From NCBI GenBank assembly GCA_030917845.1, contig JAUPTY010000003.1:1-47601 (forward strand): a stretch of DNA of 47,601 nucleotides, given 5' to 3'. Source of the stretch: Actinomycetota bacterium. Lineage in GTDB: Bacteria; Actinomycetota; Thermoleophilia; Solirubrobacterales; 70-9. Below, one piece after another: positions 9,275 to 18,102 of the stretch (position 1 is the first letter of the stretch; the number at the start of each line of letters is the position of its first letter). The notes beneath the pieces were generated by a model. The model saw only the letters and a list, made by a program, of their open reading frames with translations. It was not told the origin of the DNA and ran no database searches. The position numbers and the translations under genes were made by a program.

Positions 9275-9594
9275 ATCGAATGGCTCACGAGACCTTTGCG
9301 GCGCTGGGTGACCCGGCCCGGATGGCGATCCTTGATCGGCTCGGTGAGGGCGGGGCTTCGATCTCGGAACTGGCCGAACCGGCTGGAATGACCCTGACCG
9401 GGATGAAGAAACACATCCGGATCCTCGAAAAAGCAAAGCTGGTCACCACCGAGAAGCGCGGTCGAACCCGCTGGTGCGAACTCTCAAGTGAAGGCTTTGA
9501 CGAAGCCGCCTTCTGGCTGGATGAATTCCGCCGCCGCAGACATCAGCAGCTCAATCGCCTGGAACGGGTGATCGAGAGAAAGAAACTGGAATAG
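9265..9594 (+). CDS. ArsR-type HTH regulator
   Basis: MVQYRMAHETFAALGDPARMAILDRLGEGGASISELAEPAGMTLTGMKKHIRILEKAKLV. Confidence 0.9.
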   Translation: MVQYRMAHETFAALGDPARMAILDRLGEGGASISELAEPAGMTLTGMKKHIRILEKAKLVTTEKRGRTRWCELSSEGFDEAAFWLDEFRRRRHQQLNRLERVIERKKLE

Positions 9595-9611
9595 GAAAAG
9601 GGGAAGAAGAA

Positions 9612-10109
9612 ATGAGCGAACTGAACGAACTCCACAAGACCGTGGTGACAACCCCCGGCAACACCGAGATCCGGACCGAACGGATCTTCGACGCGCCCCC
9701 CGAGCTGGTCTTCGACTGCTTCTCGGACCCGGAGACCCTGACCGAGTGGCTCGGTCCTGACGGCTACGAGATGAAAGTCGAGAAATACGACTTCCAGCCC
9801 GGCGGCGAATGGAAATATCTGCACATCGCGCCCGACGGATCCGAGTACGTCTTCTTTGGCAAGTTCCTTGAGATTGATCGGCCGGTCCACCTGTCGCAGA
9901 CCTTCAATTTCGTGATGGAGCCACAGCCGCCGGATTCGATTGACCGCGCCGATTTCATCAAGGTCGAAGGGGGACGGACCCGGCTGGTCACCGTGACCAC
10001 ATTCGATTCCAGGGAAGACCGCGACGGAATGCTCCAGTCCGGGATGGAACAGGGGATGAACGAGAGCTACAACAAGCTGGATGGCCTCCTGGCCAAACTC
10101 CAAAAATAA
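9612..10109 (+). CDS. SRPBCC/AHSA1-domain protein
   Basis: RIFDAPPELVFDCFSDPETLTEWLGP...MNESYNKLDGLLA; follows ArsR. Confidence 0.9.
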   Translation: MSELNELHKTVVTTPGNTEIRTERIFDAPPELVFDCFSDPETLTEWLGPDGYEMKVEKYDFQPGGEWKYLHIAPDGSEYVFFGKFLEIDRPVHLSQTFNFVMEPQPPDSIDRADFIKVEGGRTRLVTVTTFDSREDRDGMLQSGMEQGMNESYNKLDGLLAKLQK

Positions 10110-10114
10110 AGATG

Positions 10115-10138
10115 GCGTCCCGGTCTACGCCGGGACGC
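10115..10138. terminator. Hairpin between convergent SRPBCC and GFA genes
   Basis: GCGTCCCGG-tctacg-CCGGGACGC; 6 nt after stop. Confidence 0.6.
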
Positions 10139-10201
10139 AACAGAAACCCGTCCGATCACGAGGTCCGCAAATGGATGATCGGACTCCGTATTCGGGAGGA
10201 T

Positions 10202-10669
10202 CTAGCTGAGATCCATCTTGGACCAGTCGAGTCTTTCCGGGAAGCGGGGGAGGCCGTCGTCCGGGACCGGGAACCAGGGGGCCGCGTAGTCGGTGAACTG
10301 ATGGGCCAGGGGACGGACCCCCGGGTCCTCGTTCAGGGCTCCCAGCCGGATCGCGAGGATGTCCGGGTTGTCGGGGTGGCTGGTGTAGAGGTGGCCGCCG
10401 CAATTCCCGCAGAAGTACTTGTTGAAGCCACCGTCACCGGGTTCGTATCCCTTCACCGAATCCTCGCCGGCGGTGATCGAGAAGGAACCGGGTTGGGTGA
10501 GGCCGGTTACCGAGACTCCGCTACCGGTCCGCCGCTGGCAGCGCTTGCAGTAACAGAGCGCGGCCCCGACCAGCGGCTTGTCCACCGCGAAGGTGACATT
10601 GCCGCAGACACACTCACCGGTCATGTGCGTGGCTGGCTCCGGACCCTGATCCTGCGCTGAACTCTCCAT
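10202..10669 (-). CDS. GFA (CENP-V/GFA) family protein
   Basis: GECVCGNVTFAVDKP, CYCKRCQRRTGSG, FCGNCGGHLYT zinc-ligand cysteines. Confidence 0.88.
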   Translation of the reverse strand: MESSAQDQGPEPATHMTGECVCGNVTFAVDKPLVGAALCYCKRCQRRTGSGVSVTGLTQPGSFSITAGEDSVKGYEPGDGGFNKYFCGNCGGHLYTSHPDNPDILAIRLGALNEDPGVRPLAHQFTDYAAPWFPVPDDGLPRFPERLDWSKMDLS

Positions 10670-10740
10670 GGCCGAAGCCTAGCCGGGAGTCGCGCCAGCA
10701 GATAACCTCGCTTCGAGGGAATCCACCAGAAGGAGAGTCA

Positions 10741-13176
10741 ATGCGGCAGGTGTCTTCGTCTTCGTTCGTCCGTCCAACCGCGGTGCTGATCGCTTTCGGG
10801 GTGATGCTTCTGGCCTTGCTGGCGATGCCGTCGCCACAGGCGGAGGCAGCCAAGGCCCCGAAAGTCACGATCCGAACCACCGAGTACGGAGTCCCGCGGA
10901 TCCTCGCGGACAAGCCTTACGGCCTCGGCTACGGATACGGCTGGGCGATTGCGAGCGAGCAGCTCTGCACCCTCGCCGACACCTATGTGACGGTCCGTGG
11001 CGAACGATCGAAGTATTTCGGCGGCTCGACCGACGCACCGAACTTCATTTCAAACCTCGAATCCGACTTCTTCTGGAAACGGGTCCGGGCCGAGGGCACC
11101 GTGAAGAAGATGCTCAACCTGAAGCCGCCGAACGGGCCGCTGCCGGTGGTCAAGCAAGTGGTCAAGGGATACGCCGCGGGCTACAACGCCTACATCCGAA
11201 AGACCGGGGTGAAGAAGCTGCCGGATCCGCGTTGCCGTGGCAAGGCATGGGTCAGGCCGATCACGGTGCTCGATGCCTACCACCGCTTCTTCCAGCTGCT
11301 CGGCTACGGCAGCACCGATCCGTCGATGGATGGAATCGTCAGCGCCCAGCCTCCGGGCCCGGAACCCTTCAGCTCGGGGCCGGAAGCACCGGATTCATCA
11401 TCCGGTATCAGTGCCGAGGACTTCGGGGCGGACTTCGGAAACTTCACCGGTGGTCTCGGTTCGAATGCGGTCGGTCTCGGCAAGGCGTCGGTAAAGGGTG
11501 GCAAGGGCCTGCTGCTCGGCAACCCGCATTTCCCCTGGCATGGAGCTCAGCGCTTCTTCGAAGCTCAGCTGACGATCCCAGGGACGATCAACGCTTCCGG
11601 GGCCAGCCTGCTCGGGGTGCCGGTAATCCTGATCGGTCACACCCGCAACATGGCCTGGAGCCACACGGTTTCCACGGCGCGGCGGTTCATCATCTACCGG
11701 GAGACTCTCGACCCGACCGACCCGACCCACTACATCGTCGACGGCCAGTCGAAGCCGATGAAGGCGACCACGGTCACCGTTCAGGACAAGGAAGGTCCGG
11801 CCCAGACCAGGACTCTTTACTCGACCGAGCACGGTTACGTCACGGATTCGGTCCAGGGCACCCCGCTGTTTGCCTGGACCACCGCCAACGCCTATTCGCT
11901 GTTTGACGTCAACACCGGCAACTTCCGGATGATCAACCACTTCTACTCGATGAACCGGGCCCAGAGCACGCCAGAGGTTCTGAAGATCCTGAAGAAGTAC
12001 CAGGGGATCCCCTGGGTCAACACGATCGCCTCCGACTCGAAGGGCCGGGCGCTCTACGCCGACATCGGGGCGGTTCCGGATGCTTCCGACGAGCGGGTCG
12101 CCGAATGCAACACGCCGGGTCTCGGCGCGGTCGCCTGGGTCTCCTTCCGGCTGCCGGTCTTCGACGGATCGAATTCAGATTGCGACATGAGCCGGAAGCG
12201 TGCCGGAGCGGCGGGGCCAGGTCTCCTGCCGGCGACCGAGATGCCCTTCCAGCAGCGCTCCGACTACGTGGAGAATTCGAATGACTCCTACTGGTTGACC
12301 AACGTCAAGAAGCCGCTCGAGGGCTACGACCGGATCATCGGCGAGGAGCGAATCCCCCAGAGCGAGCGCACCCGGATCGCCCACAAGATGATCAACCAGA
12401 AGCTGGGCAGCGGGATGTTCACGCTGGGCGGCCTCAAGGCGATGTTCTACAACAACCGGGTTGAGAGCTCCGAGCTCCTGCTCGACCAGGTGGTCGCCTA
12501 CTGCAACGCCAATCCGATTGTGATCGGCAATGACGGTCCGGTCGCTACCGGCCCTGCCTGTGATGCGCTCGAGAGCTGGGACGGCCGCAATAATCTGGAC
12601 TCGACCGGTGGTCTCTTCTTCCAGCGGTTTGCCGGGCGGTTGTATTTCGGGGCTACCGGGCCGGTCTACTCGAATCCGTTCGATTACACCGATCCGGTCG
12701 GCACGCCGTTCGGTCTCAACACTGCCAACCCGGACCTGCCGATCGCCCTGGCCGACACGATCACCGAGTTCGCCACCCAGGGGATTCCCTTCAGCGCCAA
12801 GCGGCGCCAGTACCAGACAGTGACCAGGCAGGGCAAGAGGATTCCGATCCCGGCCGGTGACTTTGAGCCTTTTGGGTCCTTCAATCCGGTCTCGGGTCCC
12901 TGGGTACCGGGAGAGGGGATCACCGAGATCGACTCCGGATCGAGCTTCGTCCAGGCGGTCCACCTGACCGGGGCGAAGTGCCCGACGGCGAGCATGATCC
13001 TTACCTACTCGCAGTCGGAGAACCCGAAGTCGAAGCACTACGCCGACCAGACGAGGCTCTACTCGAAGAAGGGCTGGGCCATGGACCGCTTCTGTCCGCA
13101 TCAGCAGAAGCGATCCCCCGGCCTCAAGGTGAAGCGGTTCGGTGGCGGCGCCAAGGCCGAGCGCCGCGGTCTCTGA
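10741..13176 (+). CDS. Secreted penicillin acylase family (Ntn hydrolase) protein
   Basis: Signal peptide; GLGSNAVGLGKASVKGGKGLLLGNPHFPWHGAQRFFEAQLTIPG; predicted nucleophile Ser codon at 11461-11463; AAGGAG RBS. Confidence 0.9.
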   Translation: MRQVSSSSFVRPTAVLIAFGVMLLALLAMPSPQAEAAKAPKVTIRTTEYGVPRILADKPYGLGYGYGWAIASEQLCTLADTYVTVRGERSKYFGGSTDAPNFISNLESDFFWKRVRAEGTVKKMLNLKPPNGPLPVVKQVVKGYAAGYNAYIRKTGVKKLPDPRCRGKAWVRPITVLDAYHRFFQLLGYGSTDPSMDGIVSAQPPGPEPFSSGPEAPDSSSGISAEDFGADFGNFTGGLGSNAVGLGKASVKGGKGLLLGNPHFPWHGAQRFFEAQLTIPGTINASGASLLGVPVILIGHTRNMAWSHTVSTARRFIIYRETLDPTDPTHYIVDGQSKPMKATTVTVQDKEGPAQTRTLYSTEHGYVTDSVQGTPLFAWTTANAYSLFDVNTGNFRMINHFYSMNRAQSTPEVLKILKKYQGIPWVNTIASDSKGRALYADIGAVPDASDERVAECNTPGLGAVAWVSFRLPVFDGSNSDCDMSRKRAGAAGPGLLPATEMPFQQRSDYVENSNDSYWLTNVKKPLEGYDRIIGEERIPQSERTRIAHKMINQKLGSGMFTLGGLKAMFYNNRVESSELLLDQVVAYCNANPIVIGNDGPVATGPACDALESWDGRNNLDSTGGLFFQRFAGRLYFGATGPVYSNPFDYTDPVGTPFGLNTANPDLPIALADTITEFATQGIPFSAKRRQYQTVTRQGKRIPIPAGDFEPFGSFNPVSGPWVPGEGITEIDSGSSFVQAVHLTGAKCPTASMILTYSQSENPKSKHYADQTRLYSKKGWAMDRFCPHQQKRSPGLKVKRFGGGAKAERRGL

Positions 13177-13225
13177 GCTCCCGCAGAACGGATTGCCACG
13201 GGCACTGGCCGGATAGGATCGGCCG

Positions 13226-13900
13226 GTGGCCCGGGCAACTTCGGTTTTCGATGATCAGGCAGCGACCTACAGGGGTCCGCGCGAAAAGCTGATCCCGCAG
13301 ATGGACCGGTTCTACGGGTCGGTTCCCGAGGCGGTCGGTCTGGTCGGGCGGGACGGGCCGCTTCGCATTCTGGATCTGGGTGCCGGCACCGGGATGCTCT
13401 CGGCTGTGGTCGCCGAGTCGTTCCCGGAAGCCCGGTTCACCCTGTTCGACTCTTCGCCACGGATGCTGGAGCAGGCCCGGGACCTGCTCGGGGAGAAGGC
13501 GGAGGTCGTAACCGGAGACATGTACCAGGGGATCCCGGAGGGCCCCTGGGATGCGGTGATCTCAGCCCTGGCGATCCACCACATGACCGACGAGGGAAAG
13601 AAGTCGGTCTACGAGGCCGTTTTCTCCGGCCTGCGGCCCGGCGGGATCTTCGTCAACGCCGAGCACGTTCTCGGCGAGACGCCAGCGATGCAGGACTACT
13701 ACGCCGAATGGCACCGCTGGCAGGCATTCGAGAAGGGCCTGAACGAAGCCGAGTGGAAGGAAACGGTCGAGCGCATGAGCCACGACCACCTGACCCCGCT
13801 CTCGACCCAGCTGGAGTGGCTTTCGGAGATCGGTTTCACCCACGTCGACGTCCTCCTGAAGGACCACGGGTTCGCCGTATTCACCGGTCGACGGGCTTGA
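13226..13900 (+). CDS. Class I SAM-dependent methyltransferase
   Basis: RILDLGAGTGMLSAVVAESFPEARFTLFDSSPRMLEQAR...VISALAIHHM. GTG start. Confidence 0.88.
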   Translation: MARATSVFDDQAATYRGPREKLIPQMDRFYGSVPEAVGLVGRDGPLRILDLGAGTGMLSAVVAESFPEARFTLFDSSPRMLEQARDLLGEKAEVVTGDMYQGIPEGPWDAVISALAIHHMTDEGKKSVYEAVFSGLRPGGIFVNAEHVLGETPAMQDYYAEWHRWQAFEKGLNEAEWKETVERMSHDHLTPLSTQLEWLSEIGFTHVDVLLKDHGFAVFTGRRA

Positions 13901-13930
13901 TCCCGACCGATTGGTGGAAACTCCCTTCAA

Positions 13931-14617
13931 ATGACCGGTTCAAACGCAGCCACGGTTTCCCTTCGGGTCCACGACGCGCTCCGCAAGCAGATCCTCGAGG
14001 GCGATCTCGAGCCGGGCAGCCGGATCCCTTCCGAGCGGGTCCTGGCGGAAGAGTTCGGGGTCAATCGCCACGCAGTGCGGGAGGCCCTGAAACGGCTTGA
14101 GCAGGCCGGGCTGATCAGGATCACCCACGGCGGAGCCACCAGGGTTCTCGACTGGCGTGATTCCGGCGGCCTTGAGGTGATTCTCGATCTCGCGGGAGAC
14201 TCGGTCGACCCGCCGCCGGAACTGGTCCGCTCTGTCCTCGAGATGCGCGCCTCGATCGGTGAGGATGCCGCCCGGCTCTGTGCCGAGAGGGCCAGCGAGT
14301 CGGATCGGGAACAGGTCGAAGCGCTTGGCGAACGTGCCGCCGGACTGGTCGGAAGCGATGATCCGAACCTGATCGATCTCGCTTTCGCCGAGTTCTGGCT
14401 CGCGGTCGTCGCCGGTTCCGGCAACATCGCCTACCGGCTTTCGCTCAACTCGCTGCTGGCCGCGATGCTCGGATTCGGCGACGTCGCCGAGAAGATCCGT
14501 CCCTCCGATCCGCAGATCATCGGCCGGCTCGGCAGGGCGATAGGGGCCGGAGACCCGGAGACCGCTGCCGAAGTGGCCGGGCACATGCTCCGCGCCGACA
14601 TCGAACGCGCCGCCTGA
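13931..14617 (+). CDS. GntR/FadR-subfamily (FCD domain) regulator
   Basis: VSLRVHDALRKQILEGDLEPGSRIPSERVLAEEFGVNRHAVREALKRLEQAGLIRI plus helical C-terminal domain. Confidence 0.9.
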   Translation: MTGSNAATVSLRVHDALRKQILEGDLEPGSRIPSERVLAEEFGVNRHAVREALKRLEQAGLIRITHGGATRVLDWRDSGGLEVILDLAGDSVDPPPELVRSVLEMRASIGEDAARLCAERASESDREQVEALGERAAGLVGSDDPNLIDLAFAEFWLAVVAGSGNIAYRLSLNSLLAAMLGFGDVAEKIRPSDPQIIGRLGRAIGAGDPETAAEVAGHMLRADIERAA

Positions 14618-14632
14618 GCCGAGCCGGAGTAC

Positions 14633-14666
14633 TTGCGCGGTTTCCTTTCAACTGGTATAACCAGTT
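14633..14666 (+). promoter_or_regulatory. Promoter plus FadR/GntR-type operator upstream of fatty-acid-hydroxylase gene
   Basis: TTGCGC-17 bp-TATAAC; AACTGGT-ATA-ACCAGTT perfect palindrome at 14650-14666 overlapping the -10. Confidence 0.7.
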
Positions 14667-14671
14667 TAGTC

Positions 14672-15616
14672 ATGGGCGACCTGATCATTTACGCGATCCC
14701 GTTCTTCTTTCTGGCGATGGGGCTGGAGTACCTGACGCTCCGCCACGCCGCTCACGATCACGAGCACGAAGCGGTCGATCCCGATGCGCCGGTCGGCTTC
14801 GAAAAGAAGGACACCGCGACCAGCCTCAGCATGGGCGTCGGCCACCTCTTCATCGCCGGTGCCTGGAAGCTGGTCGTGCTGGTCATTTACGCGGCGATCT
14901 ATTCGGTCAGCCCGATCCAGCTCTCGCCGTCGGACTGGTGGACCTGGGTTCTGCTCTTCTTCGTCGATGACCTCGCCTACTACGCCTTCCACCGCAGCCA
15001 CCACCGGATCCGCCTCTTCTGGGCGATGCATGTGGTCCATCACTCGTCCGAGCACTACAACTTCTCGACCGCGCTGAGGCAGGACTGGTCGCCTTTCAGT
15101 TCGATCTTCTTCTGGATGCCCGGCGCTCTGCTATTCGAACCGTGGATGATCTACCTGGCCTTTTCCTGGAGCCTGCTCTACCAGTTCCTGCTCCACACCG
15201 AGGCGGTCCGCAAGCTGCCCCGGACGATCGAGTTCATCTTCAACACGCCCAGCCACCACCGCGTCCATCACGGCTCCCAGGAGCAGTACCTGGACAAGAA
15301 CTACGGTGGCATCCTGATCATCTGGGACCGCATGTTCGGCAGCTTCGAACCGGAGGAAGAGCGGGTCCGTTACGGCCTGACCAAGAACATCGAGACCTTC
15401 CACCCGGTCAAGGTCGCCTACGCGGAGTACATGAACATCTGGCGGGATGTGCGGGCGGCCGACAACTGGCGGGACCGGCTCGGGTACACCTTCAAGGGGC
15501 CCGGCTGGAAACCGGGGCCGGAGCCGGTAGCCTCGGCAGATGAGCGGATTCCGGCTGACCCACATCGGCGGCCAGACAGTCCTGATCGAGATCGACGGCT
15601 GGCGGCTGCTGACTGA
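14672..15616 (+). CDS. Sterol desaturase / fatty acid hydroxylase superfamily membrane protein
   Basis: His boxes FHRSHHRIR, HVVHHSSEHYN, HRVHHGSQ; hydrophobic segments. Confidence 0.9.
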   Translation: MGDLIIYAIPFFFLAMGLEYLTLRHAAHDHEHEAVDPDAPVGFEKKDTATSLSMGVGHLFIAGAWKLVVLVIYAAIYSVSPIQLSPSDWWTWVLLFFVDDLAYYAFHRSHHRIRLFWAMHVVHHSSEHYNFSTALRQDWSPFSSIFFWMPGALLFEPWMIYLAFSWSLLYQFLLHTEAVRKLPRTIEFIFNTPSHHRVHHGSQEQYLDKNYGGILIIWDRMFGSFEPEEERVRYGLTKNIETFHPVKVAYAEYMNIWRDVRAADNWRDRLGYTFKGPGWKPGPEPVASADERIPADPHRRPDSPDRDRRLAAAD

Positions 15617-16331
15617 CCCGACCTTCGACCCGGCCGGAGGCAATTACAACTTCGGCTGGGGCGCTCATTCCGAGAAGCTTGAAGACCCGGCCATATCCGT
15701 CGAAGAGCTAGGAAAGGTCGACGCGGTACTGCTCTCGCACGAGCATCATGAGGACAATCTGGATCAGGCAGGCCGGGACCTGCTGCCACAGGTCGGCAAA
15801 GTGATCACCACTCTCTCCGGCGCACAGGATCTAGATGGGGGAGTGGTCGCCACCGGACTCGCGCCCTGGGATTCGACGATCCTCGAGGACTCCGGCAAGC
15901 CGACGATCACGATCACCGCTACGCCTTGCCGACACGGCCCGCCGCTGAGCCATCCGATCACCGGCGACGTGATCGGCTTCTCGCTCGAATGGGACGGACG
16001 CCAGGGATCACTCTGGATCACCGGTGACACAGTCCTCTACGGCGGTGTGATGGAGGTGGCGGACCGGATCGACGTGGATACGGCTCTGGTTCACCTCGGT
16101 GGCGTCAAATTCCCGATTTCCGGTCCCCTGAAGTACACAATGGACGCGGCCGATGCGGTGGAGCTGTGCGAGAAGGTCGCCCCGAACACCCTGGTGCCAA
16201 TTCACTTCGAGGGCTGGAAGCACTTTCGCGAGGGCAAGCCGGGGATCGACGCCGAGTTCGCCAGAGCACCGCAGCGGTTCCGGGATACCGTCCGCTGGCT
16301 CGAGCCAGGTGCGGTCGCCGACTTCGACTAG
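15540..16331 (+). CDS. MBL-fold metal-dependent hydrolase (UlaG-like)
   Basis: RLTHIGGQTVLIEIDGWRLLTDPTFDP; LLSHEHHEDNLD; PIHFEGWKHF. Confidence 0.88.
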   Translation: MSGFRLTHIGGQTVLIEIDGWRLLTDPTFDPAGGNYNFGWGAHSEKLEDPAISVEELGKVDAVLLSHEHHEDNLDQAGRDLLPQVGKVITTLSGAQDLDGGVVATGLAPWDSTILEDSGKPTITITATPCRHGPPLSHPITGDVIGFSLEWDGRQGSLWITGDTVLYGGVMEVADRIDVDTALVHLGGVKFPISGPLKYTMDAADAVELCEKVAPNTLVPIHFEGWKHFREGKPGIDAEFARAPQRFRDTVRWLEPGAVADFD

Positions 16332-16903
16332 CTCGCGGCGTCGCGGCGAAAGCAGCTGCTCAGGTGGCTGTTGACCAGTCCGGTCGCTTCCATCAGGGCG
16401 AACATGTTGGTCGGGCCGACGAACTTGAAGCCGTGGCGGCGAAGCTCCTTGGCCAGCGCCTCCGATTCGGGTGAGCTGGTCTTCAGGTCGGCCATCGAGG
16501 CAGGAGCGGCAAAAGGGGCCGGAGCGAAGGACTCGATCAGGGGCTCGAGGCCGCCCTCATCCCGCAAGGCGATCGTGGCCTCTGCATTCGAGCGGGTCGC
16601 GTTGATCTTGGCCCGGGCCCGGATGATCCCCTCGTTGCCCATCAACTCCTCCACGTCCTTGTCGCTCAACCCGGCGCAGTAGTCGAGGTCGAAGTCACGG
16701 AATGCCTCCCGGAAGGCGGGTCGCTTGCGGAGGATGGTCGCCCAGCTCAGCCCGGCCTGAAAGGCCTCGAGCGAGAGCCGCTCGAACATCGCCTGCTCGC
16801 CTTCGAGGCGGATTCCCCACTCATTGTCGTGGTAATCGCGCATCATCTCGCTGCCATTGGCCCAGTCGCAGCGCTTCAGTCCGTCATCTTCGAGCTCGGT
16901 CAC
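16328..16903 (-). CDS. tag: DNA-3-methyladenine glycosylase I
   Basis: RCDWANGSEMMRDYHDNEWGIRL...FERLSLEAFQAGLSWATILRKRPAFREAF...GFKFVGPTNMFALMEATGLVNSH. Confidence 0.93.
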   Translation of the reverse strand: MTELEDDGLKRCDWANGSEMMRDYHDNEWGIRLEGEQAMFERLSLEAFQAGLSWATILRKRPAFREAFRDFDLDYCAGLSDKDVEELMGNEGIIRARAKINATRSNAEATIALRDEGGLEPLIESFAPAPFAAPASMADLKTSSPESEALAKELRRHGFKFVGPTNMFALMEATGLVNSHLSSCFRRDAAS

Positions 16904-16945
16904 CGCACGATTCTCGCATTCGTCAACCGCCGGTAGCGTTCGGGT

Positions 16946-17686
16946 ATGGGCAAGGTGGGAACAAGGGCATGGTCAGGAGTGCTGGGGGTCTGCGCGCTGC
17001 TCCTTTTCACCGCCGTCACGGAAGCCAGCCTGGAGAAAGGCGTCGCCGGCCGATCGGTCGAAGGCCGGCCGATCGTGGTCTGGCATCAGGGTGACCCGGA
17101 CGCTGATTTCCGGGTGCTCGTGGTCGGTTCGGTCCATGGAGACGAACGCCAGGGGATCCGGGTCGTTTCCAACCTTCGGCAACGTCTGGCCGGCAAGAAC
17201 GGACCCCGCGATATCGGCCTGTGGACGATCAAGTCGGCGAATCCGGATGGCACCGCGGCCGGGACCCGGAAGAACGCGCGCGGGGTGGACCTCAACCGGA
17301 ACTTCCCCTACCGCTGGGACGGCAGTCTGAACGGCGGTTACAACTCCGGCCCCCGGCCGGCCTCCGAGCCCGAGACCCGCTCGATCATGAAGCTGGCCAA
17401 CCGGACCGGATTCAACCTCGCGATCTGGTTTCACCAGCCGTGGGGGAGAACCCTCGTCCCCTGCAACAAGGACCGCCGCTGGGGATACCTCTACGCCCGC
17501 CTCTCAGGGCTTGGTTCGGGCGGTTCCTGTGATCGGGGCCGCTACCCGGGCAGTGCCGTCTCCTGGCAGCGCCACGAATATGGCACCACCACTTTCGTGG
17601 TCGAGTTCGGCCCGGGGATCCAGCCCCGGGCCTCAATCAACCGTCACGCCAGCGCGGTACTCCGCCTGGCCCGACGGATGAGCTAA
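16946..17686 (+). CDS. M14 family zinc carboxypeptidase, exported (murein peptide amidase-like)
   Basis: GSVHGDERQGIRV; NPDGTAAGTRKNARGVDLNRNFPYRW; WFHQPW; VEFGPG; N-terminal hydrophobic segment. Confidence 0.88.
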   Translation: MGKVGTRAWSGVLGVCALLLFTAVTEASLEKGVAGRSVEGRPIVVWHQGDPDADFRVLVVGSVHGDERQGIRVVSNLRQRLAGKNGPRDIGLWTIKSANPDGTAAGTRKNARGVDLNRNFPYRWDGSLNGGYNSGPRPASEPETRSIMKLANRTGFNLAIWFHQPWGRTLVPCNKDRRWGYLYARLSGLGSGGSCDRGRYPGSAVSWQRHEYGTTTFVVEFGPGIQPRASINRHASAVLRLARRMS

Positions 17687-17705
17687 CCCTCTGTCTTGGA
17701 TCCCA

Positions 17706-17763
17706 TTCAACCAATTGGTTGACAGTTCGTCGGCCATCATCTATGTTCAACCACATGGTTGAA
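17706..17763 (+). promoter_or_regulatory. ArsR promoter with two identical-type operators
   Basis: TTGACA (17719-17724)-17 bp-TATGTT (17742-17747); TTCAACC-N4-GGTTGAc at 17706-17723 and TTCAACC-N4-GGTTGAA at 17746-17763. Confidence 0.7.
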
Positions 17764-18102
17764 GAAACTGAAGAGGTCGACCGGGTATTCCACGCCCTTT
17801 CGAACCGGACCCGCCGGGGGATGCTCCGCCGCCTCACCCGGGGGGAGTGCCCGGTCGGCGAGTTGGCCAGGCCAACCGACATGTCATTTGCTGCGGCATC
17901 CAAACACGTTCAGGTCTTGGAGAAAGCTGGAATGGTCAATCGGAGGGTTGAGGGCAGACAACACATCTGCTCGCTCCGGCCCGAACCGTTGAAGGAAGCC
18001 AGCGAGTGGCTCAGCTTCTACGAGAAGTTCTGGAGCGACAATCTGGACCGTCTGGCGTCGGTGCTTGAGGCCGACATGGCGAAGGAGAAAGAAGATCAAT
18101 GA
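17755..18102 (+). CDS. ArsR-type HTH regulator
   Basis: MVEETEEVDRVFHALSNRTRRGMLRRLTRGECPVGELARPTDMSFAAASKHVQVLEKAGMVNRRVEGR. Confidence 0.9.
   Translation: MVEETEEVDRVFHALSNRTRRGMLRRLTRGECPVGELARPTDMSFAAASKHVQVLEKAGMVNRRVEGRQHICSLRPEPLKEASEWLSFYEKFWSDNLDRLASVLEADMAKEKEDQ

Noticed and set aside
12175-13101. 308-aa minus ORF
   Set aside because: Shadow ORF antisense to the penicillin acylase gene.
16328-16331. Convergent stop codons sharing CTAG (MBL hydrolase and tag)
   Set aside because: Real and tidy, but tail-to-tail 4-bp overlaps are common in compact genomes; not evidence of function.
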